A program made the position numbers and the translations under genes. Under the pieces are notes generated by a model. The model was given only the letters and a program-made list of their open reading frames with translations, was not told the DNA's origin and made no database searches. This document shows positions 42,152-51,334 of a stretch of 64,000 nucleotides of DNA, in pieces; within the stretch, counting starts at the first letter, position 1; each line of letters begins with the position of its first letter. Where the stretch lies: assembly GCA_041666525.1 (NCBI GenBank), contig JBAYGT010000001.1, positions 186,001 through 250,000 on the forward strand. The letters are read 5' to 3'. This DNA is from JBAXTZ01 sp041666525 (GTDB lineage Bacteria; Bacillota; Negativicutes; JBAXTZ01).

Positions 42152-43194
42152 ATCTGCTCCTCGCCGTGAAACCAGATTGCACGTAACACTACCCGGAGGA
42201 TTGCAGTTGCCGGTACTGCGGCCATCATCCCGATAATTCCATATAACTCACCGCCGATTAACAACGCCACCATTAAAATTCCCGGATGAATATCCACGGT
42301 TTTTCCCATAACGTTTGGTACAACAATATTAGCCTCAATAATATGGATAATAACGTAAAATATTAAAACTTTTACGGCCAAAAGCGGCGAAACCAGATAA
42401 CCAAGCGCTAGTGCCGGCACTGCAGCACATATCGGACCAATATAAGGAATTGTTTCCAATAACGTTGCAAGTAACCCGAATATTAACGAATACTGCAGCC
42501 CGATGCTCCATGTACCGACGGTTACCATAAACCCGATAATCAAACTGACAAATATCTGACCCTTGATATAATCCGTCATAACAGCGCCGAGTTCTGTCAT
42601 AACTTGCGCTGTCTTGACACGCGCTGCGCGGGGAAATAATCTTACGACAAAATCAACTGTATTATCTCCATCTTTCAAAAAATAATATGTCAAGAACGGA
42701 ACAAGCACTAAAGTAACGATACTTGAAGTGAGTGACAACAAAAATTTTACTGTGCTACCGGCAAAATTGACGGCAATATTCGCTACATCACTTAACGAGG
42801 CAACCGCTTTTTCACGGATAAAATCCGGCAACGCAATATTTTGGTATTCAGAATAGATACCGCCGAACAAGGCTTCGGCTTTATTGGCATATTGCGGCAG
42901 CTCTGTTATCAAACTGCTCAACTGTAGCGTCAACGGCGTAATTATGTACACGGCTAAACCGGCGAGCACACCGAACACCAAAATAAACGTTAAAATTATC
43001 GCTGCGGTTTTTGGCATTTTTTTCTTCTTCGTTAACGGAATTCGCTCAAATCTTCTGACAATTGGCAACATTCCAAATGTTAACACCAAAGAAATCGTCA
43101 ATGGCAGCCAAATCGAAGATACGGCATGAATCAGAGCCAAAAATGCAATAACTATAAGTATTTTCAAGCCGATAAATATCTGCGCTGTATTCAT
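42148..43194 (-). CDS. AI-2E family transporter
   Basis: A polytopic membrane protein (348 residues from the ATG at 43194, AGAGGTG 5 bp upstream). The family pattern is visible: N-terminal hairpin of helices, a long extracytoplasmic region, then VPFLTYYFLKD, LETIPYIGPICAAVPA and VMGKTVDIHPGILMVALLIGGELYGIIGM. Members export small molecules or exchange Na+/H+; the substrate is unknown here. Lies between the MBL hydrolase and fur genes. Confidence 0.92.
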   Translation of the reverse strand: MNTAQIFIGLKILIVIAFLALIHAVSSIWLPLTISLVLTFGMLPIVRRFERIPLTKKKKMPKTAAIILTFILVFGVLAGLAVYIITPLTLQLSSLITELPQYANKAEALFGGIYSEYQNIALPDFIREKAVASLSDVANIAVNFAGSTVKFLLSLTSSIVTLVLVPFLTYYFLKDGDNTVDFVVRLFPRAARVKTAQVMTELGAVMTDYIKGQIFVSLIIGFMVTVGTWSIGLQYSLIFGLLATLLETIPYIGPICAAVPALALGYLVSPLLAVKVLIFYVIIHIIEANIVVPNVMGKTVDIHPGILMVALLIGGELYGIIGMMAAVPATAILRVVLRAIWFHGEEQI

Positions 43195-43203
43195 TGACAC
43201 CTC

Positions 43204-43827
43204 TTAGATAATAAACGGATTATGTTTTTTTTCGTAGCCAATTGTTGTTTTGCCCTCATGTCCGGGGTAAACAACCGTTTCTTCCGGTAAGCAGAATAGC
43301 TTATTCTTAATGCTGTCGGTCAATTTTTTTGCCGAACCCCCGGGAAAATCTGTCCGGCCAACTGACTGTTTAAATAGGGTATCACCGCTTAACAATACGT
43401 TATCCGCAAAAAAACAAATACCGCCCGGAGTGTGCCCCGGAGTGTGAATCACCCTGAATTGGTGACTGCCCAGTTCAATTACGTCATTATCGCTCAAAAA
43501 TTTATCCGCGGCCTGACAAACAAGCCGTTCGCCCAGCATTGACGATAAATTCTTTTCGGCCGAAGTGAGCATCGCAGCGTCTGCTTCATGTATATAAACC
43601 GGAATCGAGTATTTTTTTGCAATCGCGTCATTTGCACCAATATGATCAAGATGTCCGTGTGTAATTAATATCGCAATCGGTTTTACACCCAGTTCTTCGA
43701 TTTTTTTTATAATTACTGCTGCATCGCCACCCGGATCAACGACAAATGCAGTTTTAGTTTCAGTGCAATATACGATATAACAATTGGTACCTATGTATCC
43801 AACCTGCATAGTTTCTACTTTTAACAT
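43204..43827 (-). CDS. MBL-fold metallohydrolase (glyoxalase II-like)
   Basis: A 207-residue metallo-beta-lactamase-fold enzyme. The metal motif THGHLDHIGAND (HxHxDH), then HTPGHTPGGICFF and PGHEGKTT are present. Such short proteins in Firmicutes are annotated as hydroxyacylglutathione hydrolase-like, but the true thioester substrate is not known. It sits between dtd and the AI-2E transporter, as often in the relA neighbourhood. Confidence 0.93.
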   Translation of the reverse strand: MLKVETMQVGYIGTNCYIVYCTETKTAFVVDPGGDAAVIIKKIEELGVKPIAILITHGHLDHIGANDAIAKKYSIPVYIHEADAAMLTSAEKNLSSMLGERLVCQAADKFLSDNDVIELGSHQFRVIHTPGHTPGGICFFADNVLLSGDTLFKQSVGRTDFPGGSAKKLTDSIKNKLFCLPEETVVYPGHEGKTTIGYEKKHNPFII

Positions 43828-43833
43828 AATACC

Positions 43834-44283
43834 TCAGATTTCTTTTTTACTATTGAGAACAAATGTAACCGGACCGTCATTTTGTAAAGATATCTGCATA
43901 TCCGCCTGAAATTTACCGGTACTGACACCTATGCGCATTGCCCGGCAATGTTCCACGAATTTTTCATATAATTCTTCAGCGAGTTGCGGCGAAGCCGCAG
44001 AATCAAAACTCGGACGCCGCCCCTTTCGGCAATCACCGTACAGCGTAAACTGAGAAACTATCAGTAATTCACCGGCAATGTCTTTTACTGAACAGTTCAT
44101 TTTACCATCAGCATCCGAAAATATCCGTAAATTAGCAATTTTCTCGGCGAGATACCCGACATCTTGCAGGGTGTCTTCTTTACTCACCCCTAGCAACACC
44201 AATATTCCCTGCCCAATAGCACCGACAACTTGATCGTTGACTACAACAGCAGCTTGCCGCACTCTTTGAATAACTGCACGCAT
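43834..44283 (-). CDS. dtd: D-aminoacyl-tRNA deacylase
   Basis: Removes D-amino acids and glycine mischarged on tRNA. Motifs SQFTLYGDCRKGRRPSF and the trans-Gly-Pro segment NDGPVTFVLNS are diagnostic. It is 149 residues long. The ATG shares a base with the relA stop (TAATG). Confidence 0.97.
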   Translation of the reverse strand: MRAVIQRVRQAAVVVNDQVVGAIGQGILVLLGVSKEDTLQDVGYLAEKIANLRIFSDADGKMNCSVKDIAGELLIVSQFTLYGDCRKGRRPSFDSAASPQLAEELYEKFVEHCRAMRIGVSTGKFQADMQISLQNDGPVTFVLNSKKEI

Positions 44284-46484
44284 TACTGCCCTCCGCTTTG
44301 CGCGCGGCGCACCTTGAACACGCTCCGCACTCGTTTGAACTTATTCATAATCGATTCCAAGTGCACCAATGTATCAATATCAAGGTTAATGATAATTCGC
44401 GAAGTCTTATCCGGCAACGCCTTGGCATCAACTGCCGAAACGTTGAGTTTGCTGTCTGCCGCCAACACCATTATATCCGTTAACAATCCGGCACGATCAG
44501 TTGCGGTTATTTCAATAGCCACATTATAGCTGTTTTTGCTGAGACTTCCCCAAGCTACCTGAATAATCCGGTCATAATCATCACGTTTGGAGGTAATATT
44601 CGGGCAGTCGGCACGATGCACCGATACGCCTTTTCCCCGCGTTATATAGCCTACGATTTCATCGCCCGGCACCGGACTGCAGCAACGGGCAATGATTATC
44701 ATCATTCCGGGTTCGCCCTTTACCAGAATCCCGTGTCCGTCCTTGCTGGTAATATTCTTGGGCTTCAAATCAGCAAGCAGTTTTTCCAGATTTTCTGTCT
44801 GCTTATTGATGTTGTGCTCTTTGTTGTAAAACGAAACCAGTTTAGTCACTACGGTTTGCGGTGAAACATCACCGAAGCCGATTGCCGCGTATAGATCGTC
44901 CTCGGTATTATGATTGTGACGTTGTCCTATTTCCAGTAGCCACTCTTCGATTAATATTGCTTTTAATTCATAATTCAGCCGCTTTAATTCTTTTTCTAAA
45001 AGCTCGCGGCCGCGTTCGATATTTTCTTCTTTACGCTCTTTCTTGAACCACTGCTTTATTTTATGCCGGGTATCACTCGCTCCGGCAATGTTTATCCAGT
45101 CGCGGCTCGGCCCATTACCCGATTTACTGGTAATAACTTCAACTATATCACCGGTAGTCAGTTTAGTGTCAATCGGCACAATTTTTCCGTTGATTTTGGC
45201 ACCGATGCAACGGTGTCCGACCTCAGTATGCACACGGTATGCAAAATCAATAGTAATTGATCCGACCGGCAAATTGATTACATCACCGCGGGGGGTAAAT
45301 ACAAATATCTCATCAGAAAAAAGATCTAACTTTACCGATTCAACGAACTCGCTGGCATCATTAACATCATCTTGCCATTCCAACAATTGCCGCAACCACG
45401 CCAGCTTTTCATCGCTGCGTTTGACCGACGATCCTTTGCCGCCTTCCTTGTAGCGCCAATGCGCGGCCACTCCGTACTCGGACTGCCGATGCATTTCCGG
45501 AGTGCGAATTTGAATTTCCAGCGGTGAAGAACCGATACCGGCAACAGTGGTATGCAAACTCTGATACCCGTTGGATTTTGGCATCGCCACATAATCTTTG
45601 AACCTGCCCGGTAATGGTTTCCACAAGGTATGCACGACACCAAGCGCGCCGTAGCAATCTTTGATATTATTCACAATCAGCCGAATCGCTGCTAAATCAT
45701 ATATCTCGTTGAGCTCTTTGTTGTCGCGGCGCATTTTTTGAAATATGCTCCACAAGTGCTTGCTGCGCCATTGAATTTCCGCTTTAATCTCGATGTCCCG
45801 GAGTTTTTCTTCCAGCAATTTGGCCGCTTCCCGGACCGTTTTTTCACGCTCTTCTTTTTTTATATTAACAAGTTCCACCAGCTCATAAAACTTTTCCGGC
45901 TCCAGATAACGGAAAGCTAAATCTTCCAACTCCCACTTAAGCATGAAAATTCCCAAGCGGTGTGCCAGAGGCGCAAAGATATCCAGTGTTTCCTGCGCAA
46001 TGCGCTTTTGTTTGTCTTCAGGAGTGTATTTGAGCGTGCGCATATTATGCAAACGGTCGGCCAGTTTTATAATCACCACGCGAATATCTTTGGCCATTGC
46101 CAAAAACATCTTGATATAGTTTTCCAGCTTCTGCTCTTCTTTGGATTTATAATTGATTTTTTCGAGTTTGGTCACACCATCAACAAGCATGGCAACATCA
46201 TCGCCAAAAAGTTTCTTCATATCAGAAGTTGAATACTGAGTGTCTTCAACTACGTCATGCAAGATACCGGCGATGATTGAGTCCAAATCCATTTGTAAAT
46301 CAGCAAGAATTTTTGCGACATTAATCGGATGTGAAATATAGGCCATACCCGATTCACGCACTTGCCCGGAGTGGGCGCTCTCGGCAAGCTGATATGCCCG
46401 GTCCAGTTTGCTAAAATCAGCGTCCGGTAAATATCTGCTGATTTGTTTTTTCACGTCATTAAAAGTATATGCCGGCAACGCCAT
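44283..46484 (-). CDS. relA: Bifunctional (p)ppGpp synthetase/hydrolase
   Basis: Makes and degrades (p)ppGpp for the stringent response. Domain order is complete: HD hydrolase (HSGQVRESGMAYISHP and ILHDVVEDT, residues about 30-180), synthetase (about 225-370, YQSLHTT and EIQIRTPEMHRQSEYGVAAHWRYKEG), TGS (about 400-460), helical/zinc-finger region (ARCCSPVPGDEIVGYITRGKGVSVHR) and a C-terminal ACT domain. At 733 residues it is the full Rel type of Gram-positives. Lies between apt and dtd. Confidence 0.97.
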   Translation of the reverse strand: MALPAYTFNDVKKQISRYLPDADFSKLDRAYQLAESAHSGQVRESGMAYISHPINVAKILADLQMDLDSIIAGILHDVVEDTQYSTSDMKKLFGDDVAMLVDGVTKLEKINYKSKEEQKLENYIKMFLAMAKDIRVVIIKLADRLHNMRTLKYTPEDKQKRIAQETLDIFAPLAHRLGIFMLKWELEDLAFRYLEPEKFYELVELVNIKKEEREKTVREAAKLLEEKLRDIEIKAEIQWRSKHLWSIFQKMRRDNKELNEIYDLAAIRLIVNNIKDCYGALGVVHTLWKPLPGRFKDYVAMPKSNGYQSLHTTVAGIGSSPLEIQIRTPEMHRQSEYGVAAHWRYKEGGKGSSVKRSDEKLAWLRQLLEWQDDVNDASEFVESVKLDLFSDEIFVFTPRGDVINLPVGSITIDFAYRVHTEVGHRCIGAKINGKIVPIDTKLTTGDIVEVITSKSGNGPSRDWINIAGASDTRHKIKQWFKKERKEENIERGRELLEKELKRLNYELKAILIEEWLLEIGQRHNHNTEDDLYAAIGFGDVSPQTVVTKLVSFYNKEHNINKQTENLEKLLADLKPKNITSKDGHGILVKGEPGMMIIIARCCSPVPGDEIVGYITRGKGVSVHRADCPNITSKRDDYDRIIQVAWGSLSKNSYNVAIEITATDRAGLLTDIMVLAADSKLNVSAVDAKALPDKTSRIIINLDIDTLVHLESIMNKFKRVRSVFKVRRAQSGGQ

Positions 46485-46501
46485 AACTTATACTTCCTAA
46501 A

Positions 46502-47017
46502 TTAATATTTCAATAAAGAAAAGATCTCAACGTCACCATCGATTTTATCGCGGCCATGCATATCTTCCAGCTCGATTACAAAAGCCATACCGACAACTAT
46601 GCCGCCAAGTTTACGGATCAGACGTACCACCGCATTGATCGTGCCGCCAGTTGCCAGCAAATCGTCAACAATAAGTACCCGCTGTCCCGGAACGATCGCA
46701 TCGATATGCATTTGCAATTTGTCAGTGCCATATTCAAGAGCGTATTCCTCACTGATGGCTTCGGCAGGAAGTTTTCCCGGCTTACGTACCGGCGCAAAAC
46801 CAACACCCAACGCATATGCTACCGGTGTGCCAAAGATGAAACCGCGCGATTCCGGTCCGACAACAACGTCAATGTTTTTGTTAGCAAATTTCGTTTTGAT
46901 TAAATCGATTGATTTTTTGAACGCCGGACCATTTTTGAGCAAAGTAGTAATATCGCGAAAAACGATACCCGGTTTGGGAAAATCATCGATAACGCGTACA
47001 TGTTCTGAAAGATTCAT
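46502..47017 (-). CDS. apt: Adenine phosphoribosyltransferase
   Basis: Salvages adenine to AMP with PRPP. Motifs FRDITTLLKN, GPESRGFIFG and the PRPP loop VLIVDDLLATGG are intact. The 171-residue length is normal. GGAGG precedes the ATG; lies between recJ and relA. Confidence 0.97.
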   Translation of the reverse strand: MNLSEHVRVIDDFPKPGIVFRDITTLLKNGPAFKKSIDLIKTKFANKNIDVVVGPESRGFIFGTPVAYALGVGFAPVRKPGKLPAEAISEEYALEYGTDKLQMHIDAIVPGQRVLIVDDLLATGGTINAVVRLIRKLGGIVVGMAFVIELEDMHGRDKIDGDVEIFSLLKY

Positions 47018-47050
47018 ATTTCCTCCAATAGCATTTTTTATACTGTTACA

Positions 47051-49099
47051 TTATACCTCAAGGCAACTGCCGGTATCTAACAATTCTTTTTGTCTAAGCG
47101 CAAAAACATAAGTTGGCGATTTCAATAAATCGAATTTTTGATCACCGGAAGGATTGAAACTAACGAAATAATCTGGAGCGTTATTTCTATAATTCAGTAA
47201 ACCAATTTCCTGGAAAATTTTCAATGCGGTTTCAACACTATTAATGGTCATCGGTCGCGTTCCGTTACCTTGTTCATGAAAAAATTGACCATTAACCGTA
47301 ATTTCCTGGCAATCAGCCGCTAATGCTTTTAGACTCTTAAATACTTTCACCAACATAGCGCGATCCACAAAATCAGCCTCAAAGATAATGCTGTTGGTTT
47401 TCAACTGTAACCGTTCAACTTCCCGCCAAACATTAATTTCCATCGCCACGGCTAACGAAAACTGTTGCGAATTTTTCAAGCTGCTAACATAATGCGCCAT
47501 ATCCCAACAAAGCGCGTCAACGGTTTCACCGTTTTTATAGGGGAAAGTCAGTTTTAAATGGCGCTGGTCATTGCCTATCAATCGCCAGGAAACAGCTTTA
47601 CCGCGCGCATTGATATTGCGCAGGGCAAAAACCGGTTTGTTATTGCCAACACCAAACGGTTCAAGTGCTTTGAGCTCTTTCAAATTTTTGAAACTAATCT
47701 CATCTGCCGTAATTTCAGCATCAATTTCCAATTCAGCAAAAAAATCACTTAATTGCAAATCACGGGTAGCGATTGCATTCAGACGTTCAGACAGCTCATC
47801 GATTCGTAATTCATCAATAGTTAATCCGGCAGCAAAAAAGTGGCCGCCAAATCCCAACAACACATCGCAGCACTCTGTCAAAGCTTTATGAATATTATAA
47901 CTGCGAATGCTCCGGCAAGAACCTTTACCAATGCCATCTTTGACGCTGATAATTATAACCGGCCGATAGTATTTTGCGACCAGTCGCGACGCGACTATCC
48001 CGATAACACCGGAATGCCAATCGGCAACCAACACTATAACTTTGTCGTTTTCTTTACCGTGTTTTATGAGTAATTCGTCCGCCTGAAGAAAAATTTCCCG
48101 CTCCAGCTGCTGACGGGCAATGTTTTCTTCATTTAGTTTCGCAGCAATTTCCGTGGCACGTTCGCTGTCATCAGTCAAAAACAATTCCACTGACAACGCC
48201 GCCTGGCTAAGCCGTCCGGCTGCATTCAAGCGCGGCGCCAACGAATAACCGACCTGGTCCGCGGTATATTCACCTTGATTACTCAGCCCGCTAATTTCAA
48301 TAAGCGCTTTTAGCCCGATGTTTTTGCTGTGTTTGATTTGCTGCAAACCCAATTTGGCAATAATACGGTTCTCACCAACCAGCGGAACCATGTCCGCAAT
48401 TGTTCCGATAGCGACAATATCCAGATACTCCCGCCAAAAATCAACCCGATAATGTGCGCACAGCGCCTGGCACAATTTTAGCGCAACGCCCACACCTGCC
48501 AATTGCTTAAACGGATATGCACAACATAGCAACTTGGGATTAATAACTGCATAAGCTTCCGGAACACAGGCTGGCGGCTGGTGATGGTCAGTAATGATAA
48601 CATCCAGTAATCCGCGCATTCCCTCAACTTCGTCAATTCCGCTTATTCCACAATCAACAGTAATTACCAGTTTAGCACATTTAACCTCAGCCAAAAACCT
48701 GAGCGCTTCAGCATTTAATCCATAACCTTCGGCCTGACGTTCAGGAATGTAATAATCAACTTTATCGGACTTCGCACCCAACGCACGCAGAATCTTAACC
48801 ACTAGGGCAGTCGAGGTAATACCGTCCACGTCATAATCACCGTAGACCACTATTTGTTCGTCATTTTCAATAGCGCTTGCAATCCGTGCAACAGCAACGT
48901 CAATATCATTAAGCAAGGAAAACTCAGAAATGCCATTGATATCGGTTTTTATATAGTCTTTAACCGCATCAGCCGTAAGCAATCCGCGATTAATACAAAC
49001 CGCGCACATCAATCGGCTATATCCGGTTTCCAAGCTTAGTTTTTCAATTAACAATTCATCTTGGCGTGCAATCCGCCAGAATTTATCCGATACTGCCAT
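47051..49099 (-). CDS. recJ: Single-stranded-DNA exonuclease RecJ
   Basis: A 5'-3' ssDNA exonuclease in recombination and mismatch repair. The frame is open from 49174, but the ATG at 49099 with TTGGAG 5 bp upstream is chosen (682 residues). DHH motifs: YGDYDVDGITS (Asp88, Asp90), TVDCGIS, ITDHHQPP, and a DHHA1 motif GFGGHFFAAGL. The C-terminal extension typical of Firmicute RecJ is present. It lies 16 bp after the Alum_res-family gene. Confidence 0.95.
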   Translation of the reverse strand: MAVSDKFWRIARQDELLIEKLSLETGYSRLMCAVCINRGLLTADAVKDYIKTDINGISEFSLLNDIDVAVARIASAIENDEQIVVYGDYDVDGITSTALVVKILRALGAKSDKVDYYIPERQAEGYGLNAEALRFLAEVKCAKLVITVDCGISGIDEVEGMRGLLDVIITDHHQPPACVPEAYAVINPKLLCCAYPFKQLAGVGVALKLCQALCAHYRVDFWREYLDIVAIGTIADMVPLVGENRIIAKLGLQQIKHSKNIGLKALIEISGLSNQGEYTADQVGYSLAPRLNAAGRLSQAALSVELFLTDDSERATEIAAKLNEENIARQQLEREIFLQADELLIKHGKENDKVIVLVADWHSGVIGIVASRLVAKYYRPVIIISVKDGIGKGSCRSIRSYNIHKALTECCDVLLGFGGHFFAAGLTIDELRIDELSERLNAIATRDLQLSDFFAELEIDAEITADEISFKNLKELKALEPFGVGNNKPVFALRNINARGKAVSWRLIGNDQRHLKLTFPYKNGETVDALCWDMAHYVSSLKNSQQFSLAVAMEINVWREVERLQLKTNSIIFEADFVDRAMLVKVFKSLKALAADCQEITVNGQFFHEQGNGTRPMTINSVETALKIFQEIGLLNYRNNAPDYFVSFNPSGDQKFDLLKSPTYVFALRQKELLDTGSCLEV

Positions 49100-49115
49100 A
49101 TATTCTCCAATTGTG

Positions 49116-50372
49116 CTACTTAACGGCTGACACCGCTTTGGCTGCTGCCAAAATTGCTGCAACGCTCTGTTCAAAAACTATTCCGCCTTGTAAATAAACA
49201 GCGTAAGGGTTACGCATCGGTGCATCAGCGCTCAATTCAATTGACGCCCCTTGCACAAAAGTTCCAGCGGCCATAATTACCTGATCCTTATAGCCGGGCA
49301 TATCCCAAGCTACCGGTTTCACATATGAATCAACCGGCGAAAAAGCTTGCAAAGCTTGACAAAACGCAATTACCCGTTCCGCTGAGCCAAGTTCGATTGC
49401 CTGAATAATATCAGTCCGAACGGCGTCGGTTGCCGGATAAACCGGATATCCCAACTGTGTAAAAACGCTGGAAGAATAAATAGCGGTCTGCAACGCCTGT
49501 CCGACAACGTGCGGTGCGACAAATAATCCTTGATACAACAACCGGTTATCGCAGAGCGAAGGGCCAACCTCGGCGCCCAATCCTGGAGAAGTCAACCGAA
49601 ACCCTGCCAATTCCACCAAATCTTTACGACCGGCAATATAGCCGCCGCAAGGCGCCAGTCCACCACCGGGATTTTTAATCAGTGAGCCGGCAATAATATC
49701 AGCTCCGGCTTCAACCGGCTCACGGCATTCCATAAATTCACCATAGCAATTATCTACAAATATAATCGCTTGCTTATCAACTGCTTTAATTGTCTGGCAA
49801 AGCGATTCAATTTCAGCTATCGTCAAACTACGCCGCAAGCTATATCCGCGCGAGCGCTGAATCAGCACCATTTTAGGTCGGTGTTCATTCACAGACTGTG
49901 TTACAATCTCCAAATCCAGACTGTCATCCGTAATTGAATTTACTTCAGCATAGTTTACGCCCCAATCACGTAACGATCCTGGCGAATAGTTTTTGTGCCC
50001 TAGTACCTTATGCAAGGTATCATAAGGTTCACCGGTAATTGACAACACTGTATCTCCCGGACGCAGAATGCCAAACAGCACCGTTGTCAAAGCGTGTGTT
50101 CCTGAAACAAACTGTGTACGAAACAAAGCCGCCTCAGCACAACATATGTCTGCCCAAATATTGTCTAATTTATCACGACCGCAATCATTATATCCATAAC
50201 CGCTGCCTGTTTTGAAATCACTGTCTGACACCCGGTGTTTGCGAAACGCAGCCAGAATCTTCGCGCTGTTATGGTAAGCGATATCAAAAAAAGACCGGCA
50301 ATAATCACCACTAATTCTCAATGCCCGTGCATGAATATTATCTAGTTCATTATCAAAATCAGTTGTTGACAT
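49116..50372 (-). CDS. PLP-dependent methionine gamma-lyase/Alum_res family protein
   Basis: A fold-type I PLP enzyme of 418 residues, in the family historically called aluminium resistance protein (YnbB). Seen: FVSGTHALTTVLFG (PLP phosphate cup), IFVDNCYGEF (Asp to pyridine N), and AGSLIKNPGGGLAPCGGYIAG with the Schiff-base Lys. The reaction is probably C-S or similar beta/gamma elimination, but it is not established for this family. It heads the 11-gene run from an extended -10 promoter. Confidence 0.9.
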   Translation of the reverse strand: MSTTDFDNELDNIHARALRISGDYCRSFFDIAYHNSAKILAAFRKHRVSDSDFKTGSGYGYNDCGRDKLDNIWADICCAEAALFRTQFVSGTHALTTVLFGILRPGDTVLSITGEPYDTLHKVLGHKNYSPGSLRDWGVNYAEVNSITDDSLDLEIVTQSVNEHRPKMVLIQRSRGYSLRRSLTIAEIESLCQTIKAVDKQAIIFVDNCYGEFMECREPVEAGADIIAGSLIKNPGGGLAPCGGYIAGRKDLVELAGFRLTSPGLGAEVGPSLCDNRLLYQGLFVAPHVVGQALQTAIYSSSVFTQLGYPVYPATDAVRTDIIQAIELGSAERVIAFCQALQAFSPVDSYVKPVAWDMPGYKDQVIMAAGTFVQGASIELSADAPMRNPYAVYLQGGIVFEQSVAAILAAAKAVSAVK

Positions 50373-50395
50373 GTAAAGCCTCCCGACACCGGAAC

Positions 50396-50424
50396 ATTAT
50401 AACACTAATAGCATTTTGTGAAAA
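50396..50424 (-). promoter_or_regulatory. Extended -10 promoter of the recJ-relA-hisS-aspS run
   Basis: Minus strand TTTTCA (50419-50424), 17-bp spacer, TGTTATAAT (TATAAT 50396-50401). No other good promoter is obvious in the next 13 kb. Confidence 0.7.
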
Positions 50425-50459
50425 GGCAACTCTGACTTATACCCATTCCAAAAAAATAA

Positions 50460-50481
50460 CAGCCCGCATCACTGCAGGCTG
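50460..50481 (-). terminator. Rho-independent terminator after the 50492 lipoprotein gene
   Basis: Minus strand CAGCCTGCA, 4-nt loop, TGCGGGCTG (one G-U pair), then TTATTTTTTT. Confidence 0.88.
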
Positions 50482-50491
50482 AACTCAGGTT

Positions 50492-51091
50492 TTACTTCAG
50501 CATCTTGTCTTGCACAAGCTTCTCGCATATCGTCTCAGTAGCCTCGTCGGCAAATTCATCGTTCCCATTAAACAGCGGTCCGCCAATTGTAACTTTTGAT
50601 TCAGCCATCCATACATTTTTCACGATATTTAAATCTACCAGCCGGCAAATTCCATACCCGGACAATCCACTATCATTGGAGTTATCTGAACTGTTTGGTT
50701 TTTGCTTGGAAGTATTGTTGATGTAATATGCCTGCTGCGGATGATAATCCAAGTTTTGCGGAACTTCAGAATATTCAATGGTCAGCATGGAATCAAAATT
50801 ATTTTCACGTAAAACGTCAGCAATTTCTGATTTTGAATAATCTTTGGTCGGCGGGAAAGCAAGGTAAGATTGCGTGGCGGAAACATGCTGTTTTTTCAAC
50901 CGCTCAACCATTTTGTCTTCAATAAGTTTCCTTAACTCTAAATTGTTGTTAGAATGTACCGCAACCAAAATGTTTCCGTATTTTGAGTCCCCGCAGGCTT
51001 TATCTTTGAAAGATGTAACTGTCGACGTCGCGCACGACGAAAGTAATACCGCGAAAACCAACAACAATAAGAAAACCCAAATTCTTTTCAT
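50492..51091 (-). CDS. Predicted lipoprotein, unknown
   Basis: Start at ATG 51091 with GAGGTG 6 bp upstream; 199 residues. The signal peptide ends in a lipobox LLSSC (Cys at about residue 19). The mature part begins with a DUF4136-like feel (GNILVAVHSNNNLELRKLIEDKMVERLKKQ) and ends EATETICEKLVQD, a pattern seen in outer-membrane lipoproteins that gather TPR or OM partners. The family is not certain and no function is claimed. It has its own promoter and terminator. Confidence 0.75.
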   Translation of the reverse strand: MKRIWVFLLLLVFAVLLSSCATSTVTSFKDKACGDSKYGNILVAVHSNNNLELRKLIEDKMVERLKKQHVSATQSYLAFPPTKDYSKSEIADVLRENNFDSMLTIEYSEVPQNLDYHPQQAYYINNTSKQKPNSSDNSNDSGLSGYGICRLVDLNIVKNVWMAESKVTIGGPLFNGNDEFADEATETICEKLVQDKMLK

Positions 51092-51110
51092 TAAGCACCT
51101 CACTCCGGGT

Positions 51111-51139
51111 ATTATACCGCTTTCAGCTGCTTTAGCCAA
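51111..51139 (-). promoter_or_regulatory. Promoter of the 50492 lipoprotein gene
   Basis: Minus strand TTGGCT (51134-51139), 17-bp spacer, TATAAT (51111-51116). Leaves a leader of roughly 13 nt. Confidence 0.75.
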
Positions 51140-51267
51140 ACAATACCGTGAGATTGTTCCGATTTATTCACTTTCCAATTGGCGCTTTGCTTCCCACAAT
51201 TTATCCTGTGCAACGTCCAAACACCAGCGACGCTCCTCCAACGTTTTTTATTCAAAAAAATGGGCTG

Positions 51268-51296
51268 TTGCCAATTTCATAGCGAACGAGTATAAT
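51268..51296 (+). promoter_or_regulatory. Promoter of the biotin carboxylase gene
   Basis: Plus strand TTGCCA (51268-51273), 17-bp spacer, TATAAT (51291-51296). Confidence 0.85.
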
Positions 51297-51334
51297 TTGC
51301 TGACCTAAAAAATTTTGGAGACGAATTAAAAAGT

